Shown here: positions 1-8,407 of the stretch, one piece after another | Position numbering within the stretch: position 1 is the stretch's first letter | How the letters are laid out: every line of letters begins with the position of its first letter | From: Desulfovibrio sp. | Lineage (GTDB): Bacteria; Desulfobacterota; Desulfovibrionia; Desulfovibrionales; Desulfovibrionaceae | Direction: 5' to 3' | DNA: 54,334 bases | NCBI GenBank assembly: GCA_031288535.1 | Contig: JAITRF010000082.1 | Span: 1 to 54,334, forward strand | The notes under the pieces: model-generated | Database searches by the model: none | What the model was told of the DNA's origin: nothing | What the model saw: the letters and a program-made list of their open reading frames with translations, nothing else | Position numbers and translations under genes: made by a program

Positions 1-716
1 CCTTTCAGGTTCACGATCCTGCCGGGGCGGGGAGCGACCTCGAGCAGTTCCTCATAGTCCCCGGAGAAGAAGTCCTGGCTGTCCGGCTTGGCGTGCATGG
101 GCAGCCCCCGGCTTTCGGCCAGAGCCCGCACCTCGCTCTTGCGCAGTCCCCCGAGGGGAAAAAGGCTTCCGGCAAGTTGCGCCCGGCTCAAGCGGTAGAG
201 AAAATAGGACTGGTCCCTGGTTTCGTCCAATGCCCTGCGCAGAACCGGGCGGGAGTATTCTTGCGAAAACTCCGCGCGCGCATAGTGCCCGGTGGCGAAG
301 CGGGCGTGGCTCATGCCCGCTTCTATGGCCAGGGCGGGGAGCAGGCCGAATTTCAGAACCCGGTTGCAGCGCACGCAGGGGTTGGGGGTTTGCCCGGAGA
401 GATAGGAGGAGCGGAAATATTTCAGGACTATTTCGCGGTAGGGCCCGGACAGATCAAAAACCCTGAAGGGAATACCCAGATCCCGGCACAGGCCGGCGGC
501 GGCCTCTATGTCCCCGGACTCCGCCCGGTCATAACAGGCATTGGTCCCGGCCGGACCGGGAGGGCCGTCGTAGACGGACATCATCGCCCCGCTTACCGCG
601 TAGCCCTGCTCCAGCAGCAAAAGGGCGGCCACAGAGGAATCCACGCCGCCGGAAAGCCCTACCAGGACCTTTTCTTTCAGGCGGACGCGCCTCGGCCTTT
701 CAGCGCGGTTCGGCAT
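1..716 (-). CDS. mnmA: tRNA-specific 2-thiouridylase MnmA (3' end beyond the window)
   Basis: MnmA adenylates and then thiolates uridine 34 of Lys, Glu and Gln tRNAs, using persulfide sulfur. The reading frame, translated by hand from ATG at 716, begins with a PP-loop SGGVDSSVAAL at about residue 17. It continues with TPNPCVRCN, ATGHYAR, DQSYFLY and KPDSQDFFSGDY, the family motifs in the right order. About 238 codons are visible and the frame runs off the left edge, so the C-terminal domain is missing from view. The first active-site cysteine region is the CxxC type. The second catalytic cysteine (E. coli C199, after the DSxxxIC motif) is replaced by Phe by eye. Its leader faces a cluster of hairpins (744-859). 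Identification is firm; the altered cysteine is a reading from motif alignment. Confidence 0.93.
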   Translation of the reverse strand, partial: MPNRAERPRRVRLKEKVLVGLSGGVDSSVAALLLLEQGYAVSGAMMSVYDGPPGPAGTNACYDRAESGDIEAAAGLCRDLGIPFRVFDLSGPYREIVLKYFRSSYLSGQTPNPCVRCNRVLKFGLLPALAIEAGMSHARFATGHYARAEFSQEYSRPVLRRALDETRDQSYFLYRLSRAQLAGSLFPLGGLRKSEVRALAESRGLPMHAKPDSQDFFSGDYEELLEVAPRPGRIVNLK

Positions 717-743
717 CGAAAATGCTCAAGACGAATTTCCTTT

Positions 744-859
744 CGCCGGGCGGACACGCCCGGCGCGCCGCCGGAGGCGGCGTGAGCGCGGCAAAAACCG
801 CGTCTTTGCCGCGCGATCTTATCGCTTAAAACAGGGCGAATGCGAAGTTTTAAGCGATA
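744..859. repeat. cluster of four adjacent perfect inverted repeats between mnmA and the lipoprotein gene
   Basis: Four inverted repeats lie almost end to end. 744-752 pairs with 757-765, 766-772 with 776-782, 786-795 with 805-814, and 820-832 with 847-859. Stems are 7 to 13 bp and perfect. The last one (TATCGCTTAAAAC and its complement) recurs near 11276-11324. Neither strand shows a T-tract, so these are not ordinary intrinsic terminators. They could be REP/BIME-like repeats or a structured mnmA leader. Confidence 0.75.
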
Positions 860-888
860 CACCAATCGCATTCAAAACAAAAAAAACC

Positions 889-1725
889 ATGCCCAACATC
901 AAACGCCTCTGCCTTACCGCCCTCTTCCTCCTGACGCTTAACGCCTGCTCCGCAAGACAGGACGCGACTTTGCCGTCCGCCCCGCCCAAAACCCGGGATG
1001 TCGCCGCCGAACTCAAGGCCGGGCAAATCTGGAAACAATTCATGGAAACCTCCGGCAAAGCCGCCGCCGCAAGCGGCCCTTTCCGCATTTCGGCAACCAT
1101 GCGCTACAAAGGCGAGGACGGCACGAACAACAGGGTTTCCGTCCTCTTCTGGGGCAACGGAAACCCCGGCTCCCCCAGGCCCCTGCGCCTGGACCTGCTG
1201 GCCGGAATCGGCATCGTCGCCGCCCAGATCAGGGAAGACGCCAAAAACTTCGTCGCCTTTGTGCCCAATAAAAAAATTTCCTACACCTATGACGGGGAAA
1301 GCCGGACCATCTCCTCCTTCGGAGTGCCCCTGCCCCTGTCTTTGAGCGATCTGGCCCTGCTGCTGACCGGCTGTTACGGGGAGCTGTTCTCTCCGGGGGC
1401 TGTCCGTATGCCGCGCACCTACGCCCTGACCGCAAGGGGCGCGGAGTACGCTCTGGAAAAAACCAAGCTCGGAGGGATACTGGAACTCTCGGAAACCGGG
1501 CTGCCGCTCTCCTGGAGAGAAGACGCCGCGGGCTGGAGCATGGATATGGAATACGCCGAAGACGCACAGGCAATCCCGGAGCGCTTGCGCGTTTCACATC
1601 CGCGAGGCTATTCCGCCCTCGTCATCATCAGGGACATGGAAAGGGTATCCCCACCCTACGAATCCGGACAACTGGCCCTCCTGATCCCGGAAGGCACGGA
1701 AAACCGGGCGATTACACCGCGCTGA
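889..1725 (+). CDS. putative outer-membrane lipoprotein (LolB/DUF4292-like build)
   Basis: The 278-residue protein starts with a basic, hydrophobic signal and a lipobox (LNAC, Cys near residue 20), so it should be lipidated and carried by the Lol system. The rest is a mostly beta, LolA/LolB-like sequence without catalytic motifs that I can name; the LolB/DUF4292 comparison rests on general build only. It is divergent from mnmA and lies 13 bases before rpiB, suggesting co-transcription with rpiB. The start ATG at 889 follows an A-rich stretch with no clear Shine-Dalgarno sequence. Possible roles include lipoprotein sorting or envelope maintenance, which is inference. Confidence 0.7.
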   Translation: MPNIKRLCLTALFLLTLNACSARQDATLPSAPPKTRDVAAELKAGQIWKQFMETSGKAAAASGPFRISATMRYKGEDGTNNRVSVLFWGNGNPGSPRPLRLDLLAGIGIVAAQIREDAKNFVAFVPNKKISYTYDGESRTISSFGVPLPLSLSDLALLLTGCYGELFSPGAVRMPRTYALTARGAEYALEKTKLGGILELSETGLPLSWREDAAGWSMDMEYAEDAQAIPERLRVSHPRGYSALVIIRDMERVSPPYESGQLALLIPEGTENRAITPR

Positions 1726-1738
1726 CAGGAAAGGACAA

Positions 1739-2173
1739 ATGCCGAACAAAACCGTATTCATCGCCTCCGATCACGCGGGCTACCCGCTCAAGCAGCAACT
1801 TTGCCGGGAACTCGGAAAACTGGGGTGGGAGATGGCGGATCTGGGAACCTACTCGGAAGAAAGCTGCGCCTATCCGGAGTTTGCGCACAAACTCTGCGCG
1901 AAAGTGCTCGAAAACGGGCACAAGGGCATTCTGATCTGCGGGACCGGCACGGGAATGAGCATGGCCGCGAACAGGCATTCCGGCATCAGGGCGGCGCTTT
2001 GCACGCACGAATTTCAGGCGAAAATCGCCCGCGCCCACAATGACGCCAACGTGCTCTGTCTGGCCGGACGCGTAACCTCTCCTCCCCTGGCGCTGGCCCT
2101 GTGCGAAGTGTTCCTCGAACAGGAATTCGAAGGCGGCAGACACGTCCGGCGGGTGGAACTCATCGAAATCTGA
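1739..2173 (+). CDS. rpiB: ribose-5-phosphate isomerase B
   Basis: RpiB interconverts ribose 5-phosphate and ribulose 5-phosphate in the non-oxidative pentose phosphate pathway. The 144-residue length is normal for the family. The N-terminal IASDHAGY and the GILICGTGTGMSMAANR segment, containing the catalytic cysteine and the phosphate/anion-hole loop, are diagnostic, as is the HNDAN stretch further on. ATG at 1739 follows AGGAAAGGAC, a good ribosome binding site. It sits between the lipoprotein gene and, after a repeat-bearing gap, cysS. Confidence 0.96.
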   Translation: MPNKTVFIASDHAGYPLKQQLCRELGKLGWEMADLGTYSEESCAYPEFAHKLCAKVLENGHKGILICGTGTGMSMAANRHSGIRAALCTHEFQAKIARAHNDANVLCLAGRVTSPPLALALCEVFLEQEFEGGRHVRRVELIEI

Positions 2174-2185
2174 GGCGCCGGGGCC

Positions 2186-2307
2186 GGAGCGTGTCAACGT
2201 CAGGTATCGACACGCTCCGCAAGGATTTGCCTGCATATCCCTGCCGCGAGATTGCCGCCAGACGGGCCTGCTCCGCCGTCAAGCGGCAATCGCAAGCGTA
2301 AAATGCC
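2186..2307 (+). repeat. three-hairpin intergenic element, copy B1
   Basis: The element has hairpin 1 at 2186-2195/2209-2218 (10 bp, perfect) and hairpin 2 at 2219-2229/2234-2244 (9 of 11 pairs). Hairpin 3 is 2250-2258/2283-2291, with GACGG/CCGTC nested inside. A tail with AAGCGTAAAATG follows. The same layout recurs at 35710 and 37054, with partial copies at 11177, 12051 and 16588. It ends about 45 bases before cysS. I know of no named family for it. Confidence 0.75.
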
Positions 2308-2352
2308 CGATAGACGCCGAACCCCCGGCCGTGGCGGAACTATGGAGAACGC

Positions 2353-3816
2353 ATGTATCTGTATAATACCCTGTCCCGCAAAAAAGAACCCTTCACCCCG
2401 GTGACGCCGGGCCGGGCGGGCATGTACGCCTGCGGCATCACCGCCTATGATTACTGTCACATCGGGCACGCCCGCTCCGCCGTGGTCTTTGACGTGCTGG
2501 CGCGCTATCTGGGACATCTCGGCCTTAAGGTCACCTTTGTCCGCAACTTTACGGACGTGGACGACAAAATCATAGCCAGGGCGCAACGCGAGGGCGCAAG
2601 CTGCGCGGAATTGTCCGAACGCTTCATCAAAGCCTTCCACGAGGACATGGACCGCCTGAACGTCCGCAAGGCGGACGTCGAACCAAGGGCAACCGGCTAT
2701 ATCGCGGAAATGGTCGATATCTGCGAAAGGCTCATCGGGAAGGGACACGCCTACCCTACCCCCTCCGGAGACGTGTACTTCCGCGTGCGATCTTTCCCCG
2801 AGTACGGGAAGCTCTCCGGGCGCAACCCGGACGAACTGCGCGCCGGGGCGCGAATCATGCCCGGAGAAGAGAAAGAAGACCCTTTGGACTTCGCCCTCTG
2901 GAAAAGTTCAAAACCAGGCGAGCCGTCCTGGCAAAGCCCCTGGGGACCGGGACGGCCGGGCTGGCATATCGAATGCTCGGCCATGAGCGGCAAACATCTG
3001 CCTCTGCCCTTGGACATCCACGGGGGCGGCCAGGACCTGATCTTCCCCCACCACGAAAACGAGATCGCCCAGACCGAGGCGGCTACAGGCAAACATTTCG
3101 CGCGGTTCTGGGTACACAACGGCTTCGTCCAGATCGATTCGGAGAAGATGTCAAAATCTCGGAACAATTTCAAAACAATACGCGATATTCTCCGGCACTT
3201 CCAGCCCGAGACGTTGCGCTTCTTTCTTCTGGCCCGCCACTATCGCAGTCCCGTGGACTTTACCCCCGAGGCAATGGACGAGGCGGAAAAAAATTTGAAG
3301 CGCATCTACGAAACGCTGAACCTCCTGCGGCACGCGCTTGCCGCGCCCCGGCCCAAAAGCGGCGCGCTTCCCGAAGACCTGGAGGCCGCCTTCGCCAAAT
3401 GCGCCCAAGGTTTCGACGCGGCCCTGGACGACGACCTGAACACGGCCGCCGCCTTGGGACAGGTGAACAATCTCATGCATCTGGCCAACCGCGTCCTGGA
3501 CGACAAGGGCTTGCGCAAAAACGCCGGCGTTTTGGAGCTCCTGCGCCGCATTTACGAACAGCGCCTCGTCTGGGGGGAGATCACCGGTCTGCTGCTCATG
3601 CCGCCGGACGAATTCCTGGCCGAACTCAGGGAACTGCGGGCGAAACGCCGGGGCGTCGATCCGGAAGAAGTGGAAGAACTTGTGCGCCGCCGCACCCTGG
3701 CGAGGCAAAACAAGGATTTCGCCGCCTCGGACGAACTGCGCGGCAAACTCTCCGAACTCGGGATAGAACTGCGGGATTCGGCCGAGGGAACTTCCTGGGA
3801 CATCAGAACGGATTAA
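2353..3816 (+). CDS. cysS: cysteinyl-tRNA synthetase
   Basis: CysS charges tRNA-Cys with cysteine. The 487-residue protein has the class I signature CHIGHARS at about residue 35 and KMSKS at about 264. The zinc site residues are visible as the Cys in YACGITAYD (residue 27), the Cys in HIECSAMS and the HHENE segment. The C-terminal DALR-like helical region and the RNKDFAASDELR-type tail (here RQNKDFAASDELR) are also typical. A GGAG lies 5 bases before ATG 2353. It directly follows repeat element B1, which may sit in its 5' leader. The downstream M48 protease gene starts 5 bases after its stop. Confidence 0.97.
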   Translation: MYLYNTLSRKKEPFTPVTPGRAGMYACGITAYDYCHIGHARSAVVFDVLARYLGHLGLKVTFVRNFTDVDDKIIARAQREGASCAELSERFIKAFHEDMDRLNVRKADVEPRATGYIAEMVDICERLIGKGHAYPTPSGDVYFRVRSFPEYGKLSGRNPDELRAGARIMPGEEKEDPLDFALWKSSKPGEPSWQSPWGPGRPGWHIECSAMSGKHLPLPLDIHGGGQDLIFPHHENEIAQTEAATGKHFARFWVHNGFVQIDSEKMSKSRNNFKTIRDILRHFQPETLRFFLLARHYRSPVDFTPEAMDEAEKNLKRIYETLNLLRHALAAPRPKSGALPEDLEAAFAKCAQGFDAALDDDLNTAAALGQVNNLMHLANRVLDDKGLRKNAGVLELLRRIYEQRLVWGEITGLLLMPPDEFLAELRELRAKRRGVDPEEVEELVRRRTLARQNKDFAASDELRGKLSELGIELRDSAEGTSWDIRTD

Positions 3817-3821
3817 GCGAT

Positions 3822-5225
3822 ATGTTGCGGATACTGCGCGCCGCCGCCCGTACGCCGGCATTGGCCCTGCTCATCCTTACGGCGGCCTGCCCCCGGCCGG
3901 CCCTGGCCTGGGGCGCGTTCACTCTCAAGGACGAAAAAGAGCTGGGCGAAAAATTCAACGTGCTGATCCGTTCCCGCCTTCCGTTAGTGCAGGATACGGA
4001 AATAGTCGACTATGTTCAGGACATGGTGAACCGCCTGTCCGGAACCATGCCGAAACAACCCTTCCCCTTCACCGTCAGCGTGATCCGGCACAACGCGATC
4101 AACGCCTTCGCCTCTCCGGGCGGCTACATCTTCGTTTTTACCGGCCTCATCCTGGCCATGAGCCATGAAGCGGAAGCCGCCGGCGTCATCGCCCATGAAA
4201 TGGCCCATGTGACCCAGCGCCATATCGCCTCGCGCATTGAAAACAGCCAGGTCATATCCCTTTTGTCTGTGCTCGGCATGCTCGCCGGGGCACTTATGGG
4301 CGGCTCGGCCCAGTCGGCGGCCATGGTCGGCTCCCTGGCCGCGGGGCAGGCGGCCATGCTCAATTACAGCCGGGCCGATGAACGGGAAGCGGACCAGGTG
4401 GGAATGAATTACCTGACCCAGGCCGGCTATCCCCCCGCGGGCATGGTCGGGGCCTTCCAGATTTTGAGCCGCAGACAATGGCTGCTGGGCGGGAACATCC
4501 CCTCCTACCTCTCCACGCACCCGGCGCTGTCGGAGCGGGTCAAGGATATGCAGGTGCGCGTCTCGCTCATGCCGGAGCAGGTCCGGAACCGCAAAAATGA
4601 CGACGCCCGTTTTTTGCGCGTCCAGGCCCTGATCCGGGCGCGCTACAGCGACATAGAGCCGGCGCAGCGGGTTTTCGCAGGGCAGATGCAGGGCGCGACC
4701 CGCTGCATGGCCCTGATGGGCATGGGCATCCTCTGCTCCCGTCAGAACCGGGTAAAAGACGCCGCCGGGTATTTCAAATCCGCCCTGGCCTGCGACCCGA
4801 ACGACGAGTTGATCGTGCGCGAGGCCGGGAGCTTCCACTACCTCAAAGGCGACAAGGCGCAGGGGGGAAATTTGCTGCGCCGGGCCGTCGGCATGAATCC
4901 GAACGACACCTACGCCCTCTACTATCACGCCCGCAACCTGAGGGAACAGGGCCGCACCGGCGAGGCCACGGAATACGCCCTGCGTCTGCTGCGCAAAGAG
5001 CCGGAAGACCGGGAACTGCACGAACTGCTGGCCCACCTCTACGGCGACGACAAAAAAATGTTCGAGGCCAACCTGCACATGGCCTATAGCGCCCTCTACG
5101 CCAATAACAAAAACCGCGTCAGGCAGTTTCACGAAAAATCCAAAAAGCTTGCGCACACCCCTCAGGAAAAACAGGCCCTCGAACGCTTCGAGCAGCGATA
5201 CAAGGAACGCCGCGAGTTCTGGTAG
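3822..5225 (+). CDS. M48-family metalloprotease with C-terminal TPR region (BepA/YfgC-like)
   Basis: The 467-residue protein has an N-terminal signal peptide ending near PALAW, so it is exported. A cysteine in LTAAC could alternatively be a lipobox. The zinc protease core is HEMAH within IAHEMAHVTQRH, and the third ligand lies in DEREADQVG. The second half is helical with TPR-like repeats. This architecture matches BepA-type periplasmic proteases that clear or assist stalled outer-membrane proteins, notably LptD and BamA substrates. The longer open frame upstream overlaps cysS in another frame and is not used. ATG at 3822 is 5 bases after the cysS stop. The role is family-based inference. Confidence 0.88.
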   Translation: MLRILRAAARTPALALLILTAACPRPALAWGAFTLKDEKELGEKFNVLIRSRLPLVQDTEIVDYVQDMVNRLSGTMPKQPFPFTVSVIRHNAINAFASPGGYIFVFTGLILAMSHEAEAAGVIAHEMAHVTQRHIASRIENSQVISLLSVLGMLAGALMGGSAQSAAMVGSLAAGQAAMLNYSRADEREADQVGMNYLTQAGYPPAGMVGAFQILSRRQWLLGGNIPSYLSTHPALSERVKDMQVRVSLMPEQVRNRKNDDARFLRVQALIRARYSDIEPAQRVFAGQMQGATRCMALMGMGILCSRQNRVKDAAGYFKSALACDPNDELIVREAGSFHYLKGDKAQGGNLLRRAVGMNPNDTYALYYHARNLREQGRTGEATEYALRLLRKEPEDRELHELLAHLYGDDKKMFEANLHMAYSALYANNKNRVRQFHEKSKKLAHTPQEKQALERFEQRYKERREFW

Positions 5226-5372
5226 TCTGCCAAAAAAAGGAATTTCCGGTGAAAATCGTCTTTCGGGGACAATTCCTCATAAGTGACTCACGGTTCATTC
5301 GCACCCTTTACAGGAATCCGGAAAAGGGATACTCTCAACCTAGATTAGTTGTCTAGCCAGGAGTTGTCTGTT

Positions 5373-5630
5373 ATGCAAACCCAATGGTCCCTTCAAGATG
5401 CCAAGAACAAGTTCAGTCAGGTCGTCAACGCGGCTCAGGCGGGTACGCCGCAAGTCGTCACCAAGCGGGGAGTGCCGGTGGTTGTCGTTCTTTCCGCTGA
5501 ATCGTATGATTCCATGATTCAACAGGAAAGACTCGGCGGAAGTTTTGCCTCTTTTCTGCTGTCCATGCCCACTTGCGACGATGTGGAGAAACAGTCCTCC
5601 GGTTTTCAGCTTCGTGAGGTTGACTGGTAA
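5373..5630 (+). CDS. type II antitoxin, Phd/YefM family
   Basis: This 85-residue protein begins MQTQWSLQDAKNKFSQVV. It contains VTKRGVPVVVVLSAESYDSM, the classic YefM/Phd N-terminal fold that binds the operator, followed by a short toxin-binding tail. AGGAG at 5360-5364 sits 8 bases before ATG 5373, which decides the start over an upstream TTG in frame. The stop overlaps the toxin start by one base (TAATG), so the pair is translationally coupled. It would neutralise the neighbouring PIN RNase and repress the operon. Confidence 0.92.
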   Translation: MQTQWSLQDAKNKFSQVVNAAQAGTPQVVTKRGVPVVVVLSAESYDSMIQQERLGGSFASFLLSMPTCDDVEKQSSGFQLREVDW

Positions 5631-6034
5631 TGTATCTGCTGGATACTGTTGTTCTTTCCGAACTGAGAAAAACGCAACGGAATGAAGGTGTCACCGCTTG
5701 GATTTCCGATAGGAAAGATGCTGAACTCTTTATCAGCGTCGTCAGTATCGGAGAAATCGTCAGAGGTATAGACCGTCAAACCAAAGTTGACATTGAGTTT
5801 GCCAATACTTTGCAACGATGGTTGGATAATTTATTACTCATTTACAATGACAGGATTTTGCCTGTCGATATACGTACAGCAAAACAATGGGGAATATTGA
5901 GCAACCGGATTGGAAATTCCGGTGCCGACATTCTGATGGCAGCCACGGCGCTTGAGCATAATTTGTCTGTCGTGACAAGAAATGAGCGCCATTTTGCTGA
6001 TACCGGAATACGTATAATTAATCTTTGGACATAA
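5630..6034 (+). CDS. PIN-domain toxin (VapC/FitB-like ribonuclease)
   Basis: The 134-residue protein has a PIN-domain pattern. An Asp near residue 5 is in YLLDTVVLSEL, a Glu lies in SIGEIVRG, an Asp in GADILMAATA, and a final TRNERHF block follows. These are the acidic metal ligands of a Mg-dependent endoribonuclease. It overlaps the antitoxin stop by one base, as usual for toxin-antitoxin operons. The family toxin typically cleaves initiator tRNA or rRNA; the target here is unknown. The gene is somewhat AT-richer than its neighbours, consistent with horizontal acquisition beside a tRNA gene. Confidence 0.92.
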   Translation: MYLLDTVVLSELRKTQRNEGVTAWISDRKDAELFISVVSIGEIVRGIDRQTKVDIEFANTLQRWLDNLLLIYNDRILPVDIRTAKQWGILSNRIGNSGADILMAATALEHNLSVVTRNERHFADTGIRIINLWT

Positions 6035-6159
6035 AAATTTCAGAACGGCGAAATCTATAGACAGGCACCTCAAAATTCCGGTTTCAACCGTGCGCTTGGT
6101 AATAGTAAGGATGTCGAATAAGTCTGAGACGTTGTTTATTGAAGGGATTACCAATGAAG

Positions 6160-6189
6160 AAGGCCCCGAAAATTTCTCTTCGGAGCCTT
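6160..6189. terminator. bidirectional terminator between the toxin gene and tRNA-Ala
   Basis: An 11-bp stem (AAGGCCCCGAA with TTCGGAGCCTT, one G-U pair) encloses an 8-base loop. On the plus strand it is followed by TTCAAATTT, so it can end the toxin-antitoxin transcript. On the minus strand it lies just after the tRNA 3' end and may end that transcript too. Confidence 0.7.
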
Positions 6190-6201
6190 TTCAAATTTAG
6201 C

Positions 6202-6277
<76 letters not shown>

Positions 6278-6421
6278 AGCTTATCCGTATTTCAATTCGC
6301 AGCCGGCTCCGTCCGCCGCAACCGCGCGAAAATCTGTTTGCCTTTTTTTCCTCAAACTGTCAAGGTATCAGGCGCATTAACTTTCCCCTCCCCGCAACAT
6401 ACGGATAATACGCTGGAACAT

Positions 6422-7987
6422 ATGCGCATCCTGGTGATAGACGACAACAGCCACAGTCTGCAAAGCCTCTGCCTGATTCTTAATGACCTGGGCCACGAAC
6501 CCCTTGGCGTGGAGAACCCGCTTGAGGCATTAAGCCTTGCCCGCGCTGAATTTTTCCCGCTGATCATAACGGATATCCGGATGCCGGACCTGGACGGCCT
6601 GGAACTCCTCGCCCGCCTGAAAAGCGACGCCCGCACCTCCCTGTGCGACGTAGTGCTCATTACCGGGCACGGCGATATGGCCACGGCGGTGGACGCTTTG
6701 CGCAAAGGGGCCTACGATTACCTGAACAAGCCCATAAACGCCAGGGAACTGGCGGCGGTGGTGGACCGCTCGGCCGAACACCAGTCCTTGGTCATTGAAA
6801 ACCGCGAACTGCGCGACAACATGGAACGCCAGGTGGCTGAAGCCGCCGCGGACCTTCGCAAGGACCTCGAAGAAGCCCGCCGCGCCCTGCGCGAAGTGGA
6901 AGGCGTGGGCATCGTTATCGCGGAATCCGCCGCCATGAGCCAGCTCCTGCGCGAAGCCCTGATCCTGCACTCCGAACCTTCCGTACCTGTGCTCATCGAA
7001 GGGGAAACCGGCACCGGCAAGGAAGTGATCTCCCGCTACATCCACAACGGCGACGGGGTGAACGAAACCCCTTTCCTGGGCATAAACTGCGCGGCAATCC
7101 CGCATGAACTGTTTGAAAGCGAACTCTTCGGGCACGAGGCCGGTGCCTTTACCGGCAGCCGCGCGGCCGGCGCGCCGGGCAAACTTGAACAGGCCGGCAA
7201 AGGCACGCTCTTCCTGGACGAGGTCGCGGAAATGCCGCTGAGTTTGCAGCCCAAACTGCTGCGCGTACTTGAAGAACGCAGCTTCTACAGGGTGGGCGGA
7301 GTGAAGAAACGCAGCTTCAGCGCCAGGGTCATTTGCGCGGGCAACCGCAACATGTCCAGAATGGTGGAAAACGGCTCCTTCCGCCGCGACCTCTATCACC
7401 GCCTGCGCGTGGGGCATCTTTATATCCCGCCGCTACGCGACCGCATCGAGGACATCCGGGCCCTGTCCGAGCATTTTCTGCTGCGCGAGGCAAGACGCAA
7501 GAAGAAAAATTTCAAGGGGTTCGCGTCTTCGACCTTGGAGGTGCTGCTGCACTATCCCTGGCCCGGCAACGTGCGCGAACTGGAAAACGCCATCGAGCGG
7601 GCGGTGCTGATGCATGACGGAGAGCTTTTGCTGCCGGCCCATATGAGCTTTCTCTATCAGACTCCGCTTGAGGCCTCGGAAGCGCCCTTTTTCTCGGACT
7701 ACGCGGCGGAGAAAGCCTCCCCCGCGGAGACCCCCCCCAACTTTTCCGCAGGGGCCGGGAACAGGGAGGGCGGCCGGGAAGCGCGCTTTGATCTGCGCAA
7801 CGGTATCATGGTAGATTTGCCGGATAAACCGATAAATCTGGACGATCTGATGGACGCGGTAGTGCGCGCGGCTCTGGAACGTTTTAACGGAAATAAAAGC
7901 AAAACCGCGGAATACTTGGGTATATCGCGCTTTGCCCTGCGCAGGCGGGTGCAGGCGATGGAGGATGCGGCGGCGCGGGACAGGTGA
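6422..7987 (+). CDS. sigma-54-dependent response regulator (NtrC family)
   Basis: The 521-residue protein has three parts. The receiver domain has its phospho-acceptor Asp in ITDIRMPDLDG and Lys in NKPIN. The AAA+ domain has Walker A GETGTGKE, the GAFTGS loop that contacts sigma-54, and Walker B TLFLDEVAEM. The Fis-type helix-turn-helix is GNKSKTAEYLGISRFALRRR. It should activate sigma-54 promoters when phosphorylated. No histidine kinase lies nearby, so it is an orphan. ATG 6422 begins the receiver (MRILVIDDN); the frame extended upstream runs across the tRNA gene and was rejected. A strong terminator follows. Its targets are unknown; a sigma-54-like site lies upstream of the next gene. Confidence 0.94.
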   Translation: MRILVIDDNSHSLQSLCLILNDLGHEPLGVENPLEALSLARAEFFPLIITDIRMPDLDGLELLARLKSDARTSLCDVVLITGHGDMATAVDALRKGAYDYLNKPINARELAAVVDRSAEHQSLVIENRELRDNMERQVAEAAADLRKDLEEARRALREVEGVGIVIAESAAMSQLLREALILHSEPSVPVLIEGETGTGKEVISRYIHNGDGVNETPFLGINCAAIPHELFESELFGHEAGAFTGSRAAGAPGKLEQAGKGTLFLDEVAEMPLSLQPKLLRVLEERSFYRVGGVKKRSFSARVICAGNRNMSRMVENGSFRRDLYHRLRVGHLYIPPLRDRIEDIRALSEHFLLREARRKKKNFKGFASSTLEVLLHYPWPGNVRELENAIERAVLMHDGELLLPAHMSFLYQTPLEASEAPFFSDYAAEKASPAETPPNFSAGAGNREGGREARFDLRNGIMVDLPDKPINLDDLMDAVVRAALERFNGNKSKTAEYLGISRFALRRRVQAMEDAAARDR

Positions 7988-7998
7988 CGCCTAAAAAC

Positions 7999-8024
7999 AA
8001 AGGAACGGTCTTTGCCGTTCCTTT
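7999..8024. terminator. intrinsic terminator hairpin after the response regulator
   Basis: AAAGGAACGG and CCGTTCCTTT form a perfect 10-bp stem around a 6-base loop, 12 bases after the stop codon. The stem itself ends in TTT, and an A-run precedes it, so it may work in both directions. Confidence 0.75.
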
Positions 8025-8264
8025 GCGCTGCCGATATCGCGGCGCATTTTGCAAGTGAGGCGCCGCCGGGTCGTTTCGGCAAAGCGGCGCGGGAACGCCG
8101 CTTTGCCCTGATATGCTGCGGCGTATCAGGAGGAGGATAATACGCCGCCGCTTGTTTGCATTCAACCTGTCCCAACGGGACGAAACACTTTAGCCCTAGC
8201 AACAAGCGTGCCACAGAAAATAGTAAGTATATACAAGGTAATATAAATTGCAGTGAGCGTTTTT

Positions 8265-8333
8265 TTGCACATCTTTTGCATATTTGTGCAAAATACGCGG
8301 GCGCGGCTTGCACAAACCCTGCCGCTTTGCACA
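8265..8333 (+). promoter_or_regulatory. TTGCACA box cluster with a sigma-54-like -24/-12 match, upstream of manB
   Basis: TTGCACA occurs at 8265, 8308 and 8327, and its inverse TGTGCAA at 8285, within an AT-rich stretch ahead of the phosphomannomutase gene. The first box continues as TTGCAC-N5-TTGCA. This has the exact spacing of a sigma-54 promoter, with one mismatch in the -24 element (consensus TGGCAC). The gene just upstream encodes a sigma-54 activator. Either a sigma-54 promoter or an operator array is plausible; neither is shown. The rest of the 8025-8407 gap holds no gene that I can support. Confidence 0.3.
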
Positions 8334-8407
8334 TCCGCGCAACGGCATCGGCCCGAGAGGGGAAGCGCGGTATCGGGCATGGAAAAACACTGGGGGGAAG
8401 CGGGCGC

